NCBI RefSeq assembly: GCF_943913045.1
Contig: NZ_CALTVH010000002.1
Span: forward strand, 86,922-150,921
Source: an uncultured Ezakiella sp.
GTDB lineage: Bacteria > Bacillota > Clostridia > Tissierellales > Peptoniphilaceae
DNA: 64,000 nucleotides
Reading direction: 5' to 3'
This document shows, in pieces, positions 16,936 to 24,954 of this stretch (within the stretch, counting starts at the first letter, position 1; each line of letters opens with the position of its first letter). Below the pieces are notes generated by a model, which saw only the letters and a program-made list of their open reading frames with translations, did no database searches and had not been told where the DNA came from. The position numbers were made by a program, and so were the translations under genes.

Positions 16936-18000
16936 CTATCCTCTTAAAAATGGTGGGATATCAAGCTGCCAAGGATCTGTTTTCTTTTCTTCTTTATCTT
17001 CACTTTCTTCTGTGCCCTCAGCTGCATCTGCTGTTTTACCAGCTGCCTTGCCTTCAAACTCAGTTGCAATAACTGTGATCTTGATTGAGTCACCAAGTGA
17101 TTCGTCAATACCAGCACCAAAAATAATATTAGCTTCAGAGTCAACTGCTTGTCTAATAAAGTCAGATGCTTCATTGAGTTCAAGCATACCCAGGTCTTCT
17201 GAACCTGTAATATTGATAAGAACAGATTTTGCACCTTCGATGGATGTTTCTAGTAGAGGAGATTCGATTGCAAGCTTTGCAGCTTCAGTAGCACGATTAT
17301 CTCCTTGAGCAAATCCAATACCCATGTGAGCAATTCCTTGATCTTGCATAATTGTCTTAACGTCAGCGAAGTCAAGGTTAATTAAGTTAGGTACAGAAAT
17401 CAAATCTGATATACCTTGGATACCTTGTCTTAAAACGTCATCAGCCATCATAAACGCATCTTTCATTGTAGTTTTCTTTTCGGAAATTTGAAGAAGTTTG
17501 TCATTAGGAATGATAACGAGAGTATCCACTTTCATTTTTAATTCAGCAATACCAGTTTCAGCATTTCTCATACGTTGTCTACCTTCAAAAGTAAATGGCT
17601 TTGTGACAACACCAACTGTAAGTATGCCCATTTCTTTTGCTAGTTCAGCTACAACTGGAGCAGCACCAGTACCGGTTCCGCCACCCATTCCGCTGGCAAT
17701 AAATACCATATCAGCACCACTTAATTCAGCAATAATTTCATCTTTGTTTTCCATTGCTGCTTGCGCGCCAATGCTTGGGTTAGCTCCTGCACCTAGTCCC
17801 TTTGTAATTTTTTCTCCAATTTGAACTCTTGTTTCGGCCTTGCTTGATTGAAGGGCTTGGCGATCTGTATTTAATGCAATAAATTCAACCCCTTTAACTC
17901 CACATTCAATCATTCTGTTTACTGCGTTGTTTCCGCCTCCGCCAACACCTATAACTTTGATTTTGGCAAATTTGTCAACGTCCATTTCAAAATCAATCAT
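16936..18000 (-). CDS. ftsZ: Cell division protein FtsZ
   Basis: 354-residue tubulin-like GTPase forming the Z ring at midcell. GTP site GMGGGTGTGAAPVVAELAKE, N-terminal GVGGGGNNAVNRMIE, and T7-loop catalytic residues in NLDFADVKTIMQD. The acidic variable linker (ADAAEGTEESEDKEEKK) is followed by the conserved C-terminal peptide DIPPFLRG, which binds partners such as SepF or FtsA. Last gene of the cluster; an extended -10 (TGTTATAAT) lies upstream at about 18030. Confidence 0.98.
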   Translation of the reverse strand: MIDFEMDVDKFAKIKVIGVGGGGNNAVNRMIECGVKGVEFIALNTDRQALQSSKAETRVQIGEKITKGLGAGANPSIGAQAAMENKDEIIAELSGADMVFIASGMGGGTGTGAAPVVAELAKEMGILTVGVVTKPFTFEGRQRMRNAETGIAELKMKVDTLVIIPNDKLLQISEKKTTMKDAFMMADDVLRQGIQGISDLISVPNLINLDFADVKTIMQDQGIAHMGIGFAQGDNRATEAAKLAIESPLLETSIEGAKSVLINITGSEDLGMLELNEASDFIRQAVDSEANIIFGAGIDESLGDSIKITVIATEFEGKAAGKTADAAEGTEESEDKEEKKTDPWQLDIPPFLRG

Positions 18001-18029
18001 AACTTTCCCCCTAAAAATTTCTTGTATAT

Positions 18030-18038
18030 ATTATAACA
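18030..18038 (-). promoter_or_regulatory. Possible extended -10 promoter ahead of ftsZ
   Basis: Minus strand TGTTATAAT 30 bp before the FtsZ start; the -35 region is weak. It could give ftsZ extra transcription independent of the upstream cluster. Confidence 0.4.
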
Positions 18039-18045
18039 CATAATT

Positions 18046-18384
18046 CTAATTAATGCTATTTTTAATTAAAATTCTTCTTATCTCAGCAAAATTATTAAAA
18101 ATTCTGCTACCAAAAACTACAATTGTTGCGTAGTACATTGGCACCCCTACTTTTTGTCCAAAATAAGTAAGCACCACCGCAATTATTGTATTGCCTATAA
18201 AGCCTGACAAAAATATTTTGTTCTCAAATTTATTTTGCAAGCTTGCGTTAATTCCTCCAAAAACCGAATCCATTGATGCAAGTATAATAACTGATACATA
18301 AATTGTGTATGCAGTATTGTAAGTGTATGGCAAAACCACACCTATAATTATACCAACTATCAAGCCCAAAATTACAACCAGCAC
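18046..18384 (-). CDS. sbp: Small basic protein Sbp (DUF1290)
   Basis: 112-residue integral membrane protein with three hydrophobic segments; the VYNNAYTIYVSVIILASMDSVFGG-like region (here TYNTAYTIYVSVIILASMDS) is characteristic of DUF1290. Found next to ftsZ and DUF881 genes in many Firmicutes; its function is not established. Overlaps the DUF881 gene upstream by one base. Confidence 0.85.
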   Translation of the reverse strand: MLVVILGLIVGIIIGVVLPYTYNTAYTIYVSVIILASMDSVFGGINASLQNKFENKIFLSGFIGNTIIAVVLTYFGQKVGVPMYYATIVVFGSRIFNNFAEIRRILIKNSIN

Positions 18385-19049
18385 TATCTCACCTTCTTTG
18401 GAATAAATATTTCATCCGATTTCTTAATCTCAACCTTTATACTATAAACATCTTCTAACAACTTCAGATATCCACTTGTATCATAGAGGCCTGCATAGAG
18501 CTTTTCAGCATCTCCAATTGCCCTTATAACAAAGGGAACAGCTTTTGGGACTCCGTCAATCCTAACAACAGGCCCCCCACACTTTACATCTGTCGTTTCA
18601 ATTAGCCTGATGTCATTTATAGAAATTGCCTCAGCGCCATTTGATTTTAAATCGTTTACAATATTAATAATATCAATATCGTGAACTATACCAAAATTTG
18701 TGTTTTCAAATAAAGTATCCTTACTATCTTCTAATATAATTTCCACACCCTGGCCAGTCAAATCCGTTTCACAGGCCAGCTTTTGGTAGCTATCTCTCTC
18801 AGATCTCAAGTGCTCTTCCATTACTTCTGGGGATTGAAGACTCTTTAATTGCCTTGCCTTCTCGTTTAAATCCGCTATTATCTCTTTATTGACCCTTATC
18901 TGCTCATTTACAATTGCAAGCTCCTTGTTTTTGTTTGCACCTATAAATTCACTCTCCAAGTCCTCGGTTTCAACATTCATCTTAAGGCTCAGTCCAAGCA
19001 AGATACTCATAAATACTGTGACTATAATTATTAATTTATTTATCTTCAT
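18384..19049 (-). CDS. DUF881 family division-cluster protein, second copy
   Basis: DUF881 (YlxX/YlxW type) protein of 221 residues from the ATG at 19049; an upstream alternative start at 19067 would lie deep inside the previous gene. One N-terminal membrane anchor (about residues 5-22), a coiled-coil stretch (NKELAIVNEQIRVNKEIIADLNEK), then the extracellular DUF881 domain with GAEAISINDIRLIETT. Paralogue of the gene immediately upstream, which it overlaps by 14 bp. Role unknown; always seen near ftsQ/ftsZ. Confidence 0.85.
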   Translation of the reverse strand: MKINKLIIIVTVFMSILLGLSLKMNVETEDLESEFIGANKNKELAIVNEQIRVNKEIIADLNEKARQLKSLQSPEVMEEHLRSERDSYQKLACETDLTGQGVEIILEDSKDTLFENTNFGIVHDIDIINIVNDLKSNGAEAISINDIRLIETTDVKCGGPVVRIDGVPKAVPFVIRAIGDAEKLYAGLYDTSGYLKLLEDVYSIKVEIKKSDEIFIPKKVR

Positions 19050-19758
19050 TTGAAACCGTCTTAGCAAATTTAAAATCTTTGAGCATATTTATTTTTTCTA
19101 CGTTAACGTTTTCATCTTCTTTGACAATAACTTCAAAACCATAATTTCTCAAGGAATCCATGACACCGGTTTTAATATTAAGGGCTGGAATAATTGTATC
19201 CTTGTCCCCAATAGCCTTTATAATAATAGGAGCGCTAACACTGACACCATTTATTTCCAAAAGCCTTTGAGCAAGTTCGACCTCCGTATAGGCGGTAATC
19301 CTTTGGCCATTAATTGAAATAGCCTCAGCCCCTGCCGAATTCAAAACTGAAATCAGCCTTAATATTATCTCTGAATTATTGTCTATTGATGAGCCTGCGT
19401 CCTCGATATCCTTAGGGTTATTAATAGTAATAATAATCCCCTTGCCAGTCACGTCTGTCATGCAAGCTAGCTTTTTATATTTTTCAATCTCATCATACAA
19501 GATGCTTGTCTTGTCGTCATTCTCCTTGTATTCATTTTCATAAGCAAGGATTAAATTATTTAAGTCCTCTATTTCTTTTCTCTGCTTATCGCGTTCTTCT
19601 ATTGATTTTTTTAACTCTGTCGCCAGCTCCCTAGACCTGAGTTCTCCATCCTTGGTTTTAATTGAATTATTTTTGCTAACAGTCCTTGCTTGAAGACCAA
19701 TAACGATTCCCAAAATAATTGATACAAGCAAAAGTGCAATAGAATTTTTATTCTTCAT
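19036..19758 (-). CDS. DUF881 family division-cluster protein, first copy
   Basis: 240 residues with one N-terminal membrane segment (residues 6-24), a long coiled coil (about 35-90, rich in KEIEDLNNLILAYENEY-like heptads), and a DUF881 domain containing VTGKGIIITINNP and GAEAISINGQRITAYTEV. Homologous to the next gene by shared GAEAISIN and DVTGxG signatures. It overlaps ftsQ by 11 bp. Function is not established; surface exposure and position suggest a role at the septum or wall. Confidence 0.86.
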   Translation of the reverse strand: MKNKNSIALLLVSIILGIVIGLQARTVSKNNSIKTKDGELRSRELATELKKSIEERDKQRKEIEDLNNLILAYENEYKENDDKTSILYDEIEKYKKLACMTDVTGKGIIITINNPKDIEDAGSSIDNNSEIILRLISVLNSAGAEAISINGQRITAYTEVELAQRLLEINGVSVSAPIIIKAIGDKDTIIPALNIKTGVMDSLRNYGFEVIVKEDENVNVEKINMLKDFKFAKTVSNEDK

Positions 19759-20512
19759 TCTTGCCCTCCTTTTTGGGAACTATTACAGCCGGATCCATAT
19801 TGAGCTTAATAATTTCTGCCGATTTACCTTGATCGCTTAAGTTTTCTAAGGCATTTACAATAAAGTTTAGCTTGTACTTTATATTTTCAGCCCTTCCAAA
19901 GTCAATTTTTACATTGCCATCCCTAAGCATACCAAACTCATTGTTCTTTTGAAAACGAATCTCCTTATATTTTTTAAGCTCTCCAACTTCCCTGGCTGTA
20001 TCTAAAATTACCTTTAGCGACTCTAGGCTCTCGTCTATTTCAAAGATATTATCTCCTGGCTCTATGGCTTTTATTTCATGGCCCTTTACAAGGGGTAAGA
20101 CATCCGTAGCCTCAACCTTTTTAAGGACCCTTCCCTCGCTATCACAGATATAAATCTTTCCACCTGAATAATAGCTAAAATCTTCATCTCTCTCTGTGAT
20201 AACTATTGAAATTTTATTTTTTGACTCCCTAGATATTTGAACATCTTTTACATAAGGAAGCTTTCTAATATTTTCTTCGGCCACTTTTACATTAGCCTTT
20301 AAAACATTTTCTCCATACTTAAAAGCACTTGCATCCACAACTTCTTTCTCAGTTGTTTTTTTGCAGCCACTAACGCCAATGACATCTAGTTTAAAAAAAC
20401 TTGTGTTAAAAAGCAGGTATAAGACTCCAAGAACACTAATAATTGCTGTAAATATACCGACTCGCCTGATCTTCTCAAGCCGTCTTTTTTCTTTTCTTGT
20501 CATCTTTTTCAT
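19748..20512 (-). CDS. ftsQ: Cell division protein FtsQ/DivIB
   Basis: 254 residues: basic cytoplasmic N terminus, one membrane span (about 20-40), then a POTRA domain (FFKLDVIGVSGCKKTTEKEVVDAS) and an FtsQ beta domain. DivIB scaffolds the divisome with FtsL and DivIC. It follows murG by 1 bp and precedes the DUF881 pair. Confidence 0.88.
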   Translation of the reverse strand: MKKMTRKEKRRLEKIRRVGIFTAIISVLGVLYLLFNTSFFKLDVIGVSGCKKTTEKEVVDASAFKYGENVLKANVKVAEENIRKLPYVKDVQISRESKNKISIVITERDEDFSYYSGGKIYICDSEGRVLKKVEATDVLPLVKGHEIKAIEPGDNIFEIDESLESLKVILDTAREVGELKKYKEIRFQKNNEFGMLRDGNVKIDFGRAENIKYKLNFIVNALENLSDQGKSAEIIKLNMDPAVIVPKKEGKNEE

Positions 20513-20513
20513 T

Positions 20514-21569
20514 TTATTTTAGAGCCTCCAAGATATTTTTAGCAATTATCTTTGCTGAGTCAGGCTCATAAAACTGGCCAACATTTTTAGACATTGAATC
20601 CATCTTTTCTTTGCTCCCAATAACTTCCTCAACCATGCCAAGGAGTTTTTCTCCACTAAGCTCATCTTCCGTAATCATCTGGGCAGCATTTTTTTCATAA
20701 TACTGGAGGGCATTGTAATACTGGTGGTTTTCCTTTACATAGGATTTAGGAATCAGGATGGATGGCTTTTTCATGGCTGCAATTTCTGTCAGCCCTTGGG
20801 CCCCACAGCCTGATATAACAACTTTGGCCTTGGCCATTATGTCAAAGAGCTCGTGATTATAGGTGTACACTTCAGCATATGAAGGCACTTTTTTTACTAC
20901 CTCTTGAAATTCCTTCTCCCAATTCAATCCGCTTATATGCACCCATTTAAATGGCAGACTCTCATGTGTATTAAAAATTTCTGCGACAGCCTCGTTTATT
21001 GATTTTTGTCCGCCGCTGCCTCCAAATGATAAAACCAAGTCTTCGGTCTTTCCATCGTAATGATCAAAGTTTGATCTAATAGGAATTCCCCCATAAACCT
21101 TGTTAGATGATTTCTTGAACTTTTTTATATCATCTTTAAAAGGATAAAAAGTTATATCCGAATACCTATCCAAAAACCTTGTCGTTACCCCATAATGTAC
21201 GTTAGATTCGTGAATAAATAGGGGAACTTTTTTTAAATGTGCCGCGTAACCTATAGGTCCAGACACATATCCCCCAGTTGCCACTACAGCATCTGGCTTG
21301 TATTCCTTAATATATCTTTTTGACTCCCTAAGTCCTTTAAAAAACGCATTAGCAGATTTTATCGCCTTTAAGCTTGGCTTCAAGTAAAGCGGCTTAGAGT
21401 GTATACCTAAAAATTTATAGCCCTCTCTTTCAGCAATTTTTTCTTCTAAAAGCCCAGGCACACCCACGTAAAATATTTCTACATCTGCTTGTTTTTTAAG
21501 TTCTTCGCCGATGGCAATTGCTGGGTAAATATGCCCCGCTGTGCCACCACCTGTTAAAAATATCCTCAT
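20514..21569 (-). CDS. murG: UDP-GlcNAc transferase MurG
   Basis: Transfers GlcNAc from UDP-GlcNAc to lipid I to make lipid II on the inner membrane face; 351 residues from the ATG at 21569. This start gives the canonical MRIFLTGGGTAGHIYPAIAI and an ATGA overlap with the ftsW stop; a longer frame from 21632 is not supported. Donor-site motifs LVLSFGGSGGQKSINEA and CGAQGLTEIAAMKKPSILIP are present. Confidence 0.95.
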   Translation of the reverse strand: MRIFLTGGGTAGHIYPAIAIGEELKKQADVEIFYVGVPGLLEEKIAEREGYKFLGIHSKPLYLKPSLKAIKSANAFFKGLRESKRYIKEYKPDAVVATGGYVSGPIGYAAHLKKVPLFIHESNVHYGVTTRFLDRYSDITFYPFKDDIKKFKKSSNKVYGGIPIRSNFDHYDGKTEDLVLSFGGSGGQKSINEAVAEIFNTHESLPFKWVHISGLNWEKEFQEVVKKVPSYAEVYTYNHELFDIMAKAKVVISGCGAQGLTEIAAMKKPSILIPKSYVKENHQYYNALQYYEKNAAQMITEDELSGEKLLGMVEEVIGSKEKMDSMSKNVGQFYEPDSAKIIAKNILEALK

Positions 21570-22675
21570 TTCCTTTGCACCTTCAACTTTCCCTTGCTCA
21601 TTATATTTAAAGCCACTCCTGCAAAACCGCAATAAGTAATAATTGATGATCCTCCATAACTTAAAAATGGAAGCGTAATACCCTTAGCTGGGATAGCATT
21701 TAAAACAACAGCTATATGAATAAAACTTTGAATAAAGACAAATAGAGAAAAAGCAAGTAAAACTAATCTTTCATATTTGTCTTCTAGTCTTCTGGAGAAA
21801 AATACCGGTATCAAGACTATGCCAAGGATGGCAAATATTACAAGCATACCGCCAAACATACCTAGCTCTTCAGAAATTATAGAAAAAATATAGTCCGAGT
21901 AAGCTGCATACACATATCCATGTTTTTGTATGGAATTTCCAATTCCAACCCCACCAAGGCCTCCATTGGCAACTGCATACATACTTTGAATTGCGTGCCA
22001 ACCGGTATCAAGCCTATCTGAAAACGGATCTAGAAATGCATTCCACCTATTTCTTCTGTATTGTGTACCGAATATGGCATAGATAACAAATATTACTCCT
22101 CCAGTTGTATACAACAGAAATTCAGCCATTGTCATGTGGGTTATAAAGTATAAAATAAATATAACACCTAGGATTACAATAACAGTTCCCAAGTCCTTTT
22201 GAAGGTAAACTACACCAGCACAAATAGCTATAATAAATAAAATTATAGCCCTGGTCTGTCCTGTAAGTTTTTTCCTAGACAAAACTGCCGGGAAGAATAA
22301 GCCCACGCCTAACTTCAAAAAGTCACTCGGCTGAAAGCTTACAGGCCCTATCCTTAGCCAACGATAAACGTCATTAACTGTTTGATCTTTAAAAAGTGTA
22401 AAAGTTAATGCACACATAAATACCGAAGCCAAAAGTATGGCCGGACTTGCGTACCTGAAAAAATTAATTGGAAGCTTGTAGGCAACCAGCATACCTATAA
22501 GTCCGATTATAACAAAGACAAATTGTCTCTTGCCAAAATAATTTGGGTCGTTGTTAAACCTCTCTGCATACTTGATTGCAAAAGGGTAACTTGATGAATA
22601 AACCATCATAACTCCCAAGGTTAAGAGAATTAGAACCAATATTAAAAAAACTACTACTGGTCTTCTACTTGTCAT
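21566..22675 (-). CDS. ftsW: SEDS peptidoglycan polymerase FtsW
   Basis: 369-residue, ten-span SEDS glycosyltransferase that polymerises lipid II at the septum with the partner class B PBP. Motifs: RWLRIGPVSFQPSDFLKLG, QKDLGT, the catalytic-loop region around YAAYSDYIFSIISEELGM, and GITLPFLSYGGSS near the C terminus. Overlaps murD by 11 bp and murG by 4 bp. Confidence 0.95.
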   Translation of the reverse strand: MTSRRPVVVFLILVLILLTLGVMMVYSSSYPFAIKYAERFNNDPNYFGKRQFVFVIIGLIGMLVAYKLPINFFRYASPAILLASVFMCALTFTLFKDQTVNDVYRWLRIGPVSFQPSDFLKLGVGLFFPAVLSRKKLTGQTRAIILFIIAICAGVVYLQKDLGTVIVILGVIFILYFITHMTMAEFLLYTTGGVIFVIYAIFGTQYRRNRWNAFLDPFSDRLDTGWHAIQSMYAVANGGLGGVGIGNSIQKHGYVYAAYSDYIFSIISEELGMFGGMLVIFAILGIVLIPVFFSRRLEDKYERLVLLAFSLFVFIQSFIHIAVVLNAIPAKGITLPFLSYGGSSIITYCGFAGVALNIMSKGKLKVQRK

Positions 22676-23969
22676 TAATTAACTCCTTAATGTATTCTTG
22701 AAATTTTTCCCCGCGTTCAGCATAGCCTTTGAATTCATCAAAGCTACTAGCCCCGGGGCTCAAAATCAATTTATCATTTGCTTCAGCAAGCTCAAATCCA
22801 AACTTGCTGGCCTCTTTTAAATTATCAAAAACTTTGTAATTTTTAATGCCGAGTCTGTCAGCATTTTCTTTTAATTTATCCTTTATTCCGCCTTCGAGTA
22901 GAAACATCTTGATGCCCCTGCACTCTTCAAAAATTTCAGAAAAATCCGTCCCCTTGTCATAGCCACCCAAAATTAAAATCGCATTTTGGTCATAATTTCT
23001 CATCGCCATCACAACAGCTGAGGGGTTTGTGGCCTTTGAATCATCAATAAACTCAACACCATTGCAGGTTAAAAAACTATCCATCCTGTGTGGGTCTAGT
23101 TTAAAATCTTTTAAAAACCTATCTATATCAGTTTGGTCAGCCCCCATTAAGAGGGCAGCCATAACAGAAGCAGCTAGATTAGACAAATTGTGCTTTTGCT
23201 TGTATTTGATTTGGTCTAAAGATATTTCAAACTTCTTGTCTTCAAAGTTGAAATTAATCTTTTCCCCATCGAAATAAGCGTTGGCTTCTTTATCTGTTAA
23301 GGATACAGTAAGTATCTTTGACTTGGTCTTTAATGTTGACTGGTCAATCCTATCCTTATCTATAATTAAATAGTCATCTTCATTCTGATTTTTAAACACA
23401 TTATACTTGGCATTTTTATAATTTTCAAAATTTTCATGCCAATCCAAATGGTCTTCTTCAATATTTAGAAGCAAGCTTACATGGGCTCTAAATTTATCTA
23501 TATCATTTAATTGAAAGCTGGATAATTCAAAGACATAAATATCCTGATCCTTGACTTCAAGCTCCATAATAGGCGTGCCAATATTGCCCGCAACTTTTGC
23601 ATTTTTATCTTCCAAAAGCATTCCAATCATCCTGGTAGCAGTGGTCTTGCCATTGGTGCCTGTAACAGCAATTATATTTTGTGGTTTGAATTCTCTGTAG
23701 AAAAACTCTATATCTGTAATTATTTTTACACCCGCATCATTTAAAGCCCTAACATGACCTTCATGTGGTGAAAAACCTGGGCTTTTAATTGCAAGGTCTA
23801 TTTCAGATGCATCAATGCTTTCATCCCCTGCATAAGATTTAATTCCATGTTTTTTGTAGTCTTTAATCTTTTCAGAGTCCCCGTCATAAACCGCAAATGG
23901 AATTTGTTTTTTTGTAAGATATTCACAAATAGAATTGCCGGTCTTACTAAGACCCATTACCAAAATCAT
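22665..23969 (-). CDS. murD: UDP-MurNAc-L-alanine--D-glutamate ligase
   Basis: 434-residue Mur ligase adding D-Glu to UDP-MurNAc-L-Ala in the cytoplasm. N-terminal Rossmann-like domain (MGLSKTGNSICEYL), ATP site AVTGTNGKTTATRMIG at about 103-118, NIEEDHLDWHENFENY, and DDSKATNPSAVV in the ligand region with DPHRMD. murC, murE and murF are not in this cluster. Confidence 0.95.
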   Translation of the reverse strand: MILVMGLSKTGNSICEYLTKKQIPFAVYDGDSEKIKDYKKHGIKSYAGDESIDASEIDLAIKSPGFSPHEGHVRALNDAGVKIITDIEFFYREFKPQNIIAVTGTNGKTTATRMIGMLLEDKNAKVAGNIGTPIMELEVKDQDIYVFELSSFQLNDIDKFRAHVSLLLNIEEDHLDWHENFENYKNAKYNVFKNQNEDDYLIIDKDRIDQSTLKTKSKILTVSLTDKEANAYFDGEKINFNFEDKKFEISLDQIKYKQKHNLSNLAASVMAALLMGADQTDIDRFLKDFKLDPHRMDSFLTCNGVEFIDDSKATNPSAVVMAMRNYDQNAILILGGYDKGTDFSEIFEECRGIKMFLLEGGIKDKLKENADRLGIKNYKVFDNLKEASKFGFELAEANDKLILSPGASSFDEFKGYAERGEKFQEYIKELINDK

Positions 23970-23976
23970 CTTTCAC

Positions 23977-24936
23977 CTACCCATAAATTGCAGTCAGAAC
24001 CGCTACAATTGTAACTAATACATAGGATACAAGGACAATGTTTTTTTCCTTGTGGCCCTTCATCTCAAAGTGATGGTGGATTGGGCTCATCAAAAACACC
24101 CTCTTGCCTGTTAGTTTAAAAGAAACAACTTGAATTATAACGGAAAGCGTTTCAACAACATAGTAAATGCCAAGGACGACCAAGTGGAAAGGCATCTGCA
24201 TAACCATAAAGGCTGAAGCCAAAAACCCACCAATAAATAAGGATCCCGTATCTCCCATAAAAACTTTGGCAGGATTGAAGTTATAAAACAAAAATCCTAT
24301 TAAAGCACCTGATAAAATCAAGGACAAAGCTTGTACTTCACCTTGGCCATATCTCTTTGCAAGAAATGAAAGCCCTAAGATAACAATAGCGCTTACACCT
24401 GCACATAGTCCATCAAGCCCATCTGTAAGATTAACTCCATTTGAAGCGCCTGTAATCATAACAATCATAATTGGATAATAAAAATATCCAAGGTCAATCA
24501 TCTTGTCTGAAAAAGGAATATGAACACTCGTGTCGATTTTTAAAACAAATCTAGAAAATAATACCATAAGGATCGAAAATACAAATTGAGCCATAAACTT
24601 TTGCCTTGCAGTGAGTCCCAAGTTGTCTTTCTTTATAACCTTTTGAATATCATCAGTGTAGCCCAAATATCCATAATAAAGGCTTGAAACTCCAATAAAC
24701 AAAAGCTTCCCTAAGTCTGCACCCTTGGTAATAATGAAATAAATTATAAGCATAACCACAAAGGAAAAAGCAAATAAGATCCCACCCATTGTTGGTGTGC
24801 CAGCTTTTTTCAAATGACTTTGCGGTCCTTCTTTTCTAATTTCTTGTCCGTATTTTAACTTCTTTAAATAAGCTATAAAGGGTTTGCCAGCTAGCAAAGA
24901 AATTACTATTGGCAAACCAAAATATAAATAATCCAT
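23977..24936 (-). CDS. mraY: Phospho-MurNAc-pentapeptide transferase MraY
   Basis: 319-residue membrane enzyme with about ten spans that transfers phospho-MurNAc-pentapeptide to undecaprenyl phosphate, giving lipid I. Family motifs: KKAGTPTMGGILF, the Asp-rich YTDDIQK, NLTDGLDGLCAG, FNPAKVFMGDTGSLFIGG and SPIHHHFE. Sits between the class B PBP gene and murD in the normal order. Confidence 0.97.
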   Translation of the reverse strand: MDYLYFGLPIVISLLAGKPFIAYLKKLKYGQEIRKEGPQSHLKKAGTPTMGGILFAFSFVVMLIIYFIITKGADLGKLLFIGVSSLYYGYLGYTDDIQKVIKKDNLGLTARQKFMAQFVFSILMVLFSRFVLKIDTSVHIPFSDKMIDLGYFYYPIMIVMITGASNGVNLTDGLDGLCAGVSAIVILGLSFLAKRYGQGEVQALSLILSGALIGFLFYNFNPAKVFMGDTGSLFIGGFLASAFMVMQMPFHLVVLGIYYVVETLSVIIQVVSFKLTGKRVFLMSPIHHHFEMKGHKEKNIVLVSYVLVTIVAVLTAIYG

Positions 24937-24954
24937 ATTTCCCCTTATAATTAA

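Noticed and set aside
16944..17234. Alternative-frame minus-strand ORF within ftsZ
   Set aside because: Out-of-frame reading of a strongly conserved gene; Leu/Gln-rich translation without family features.
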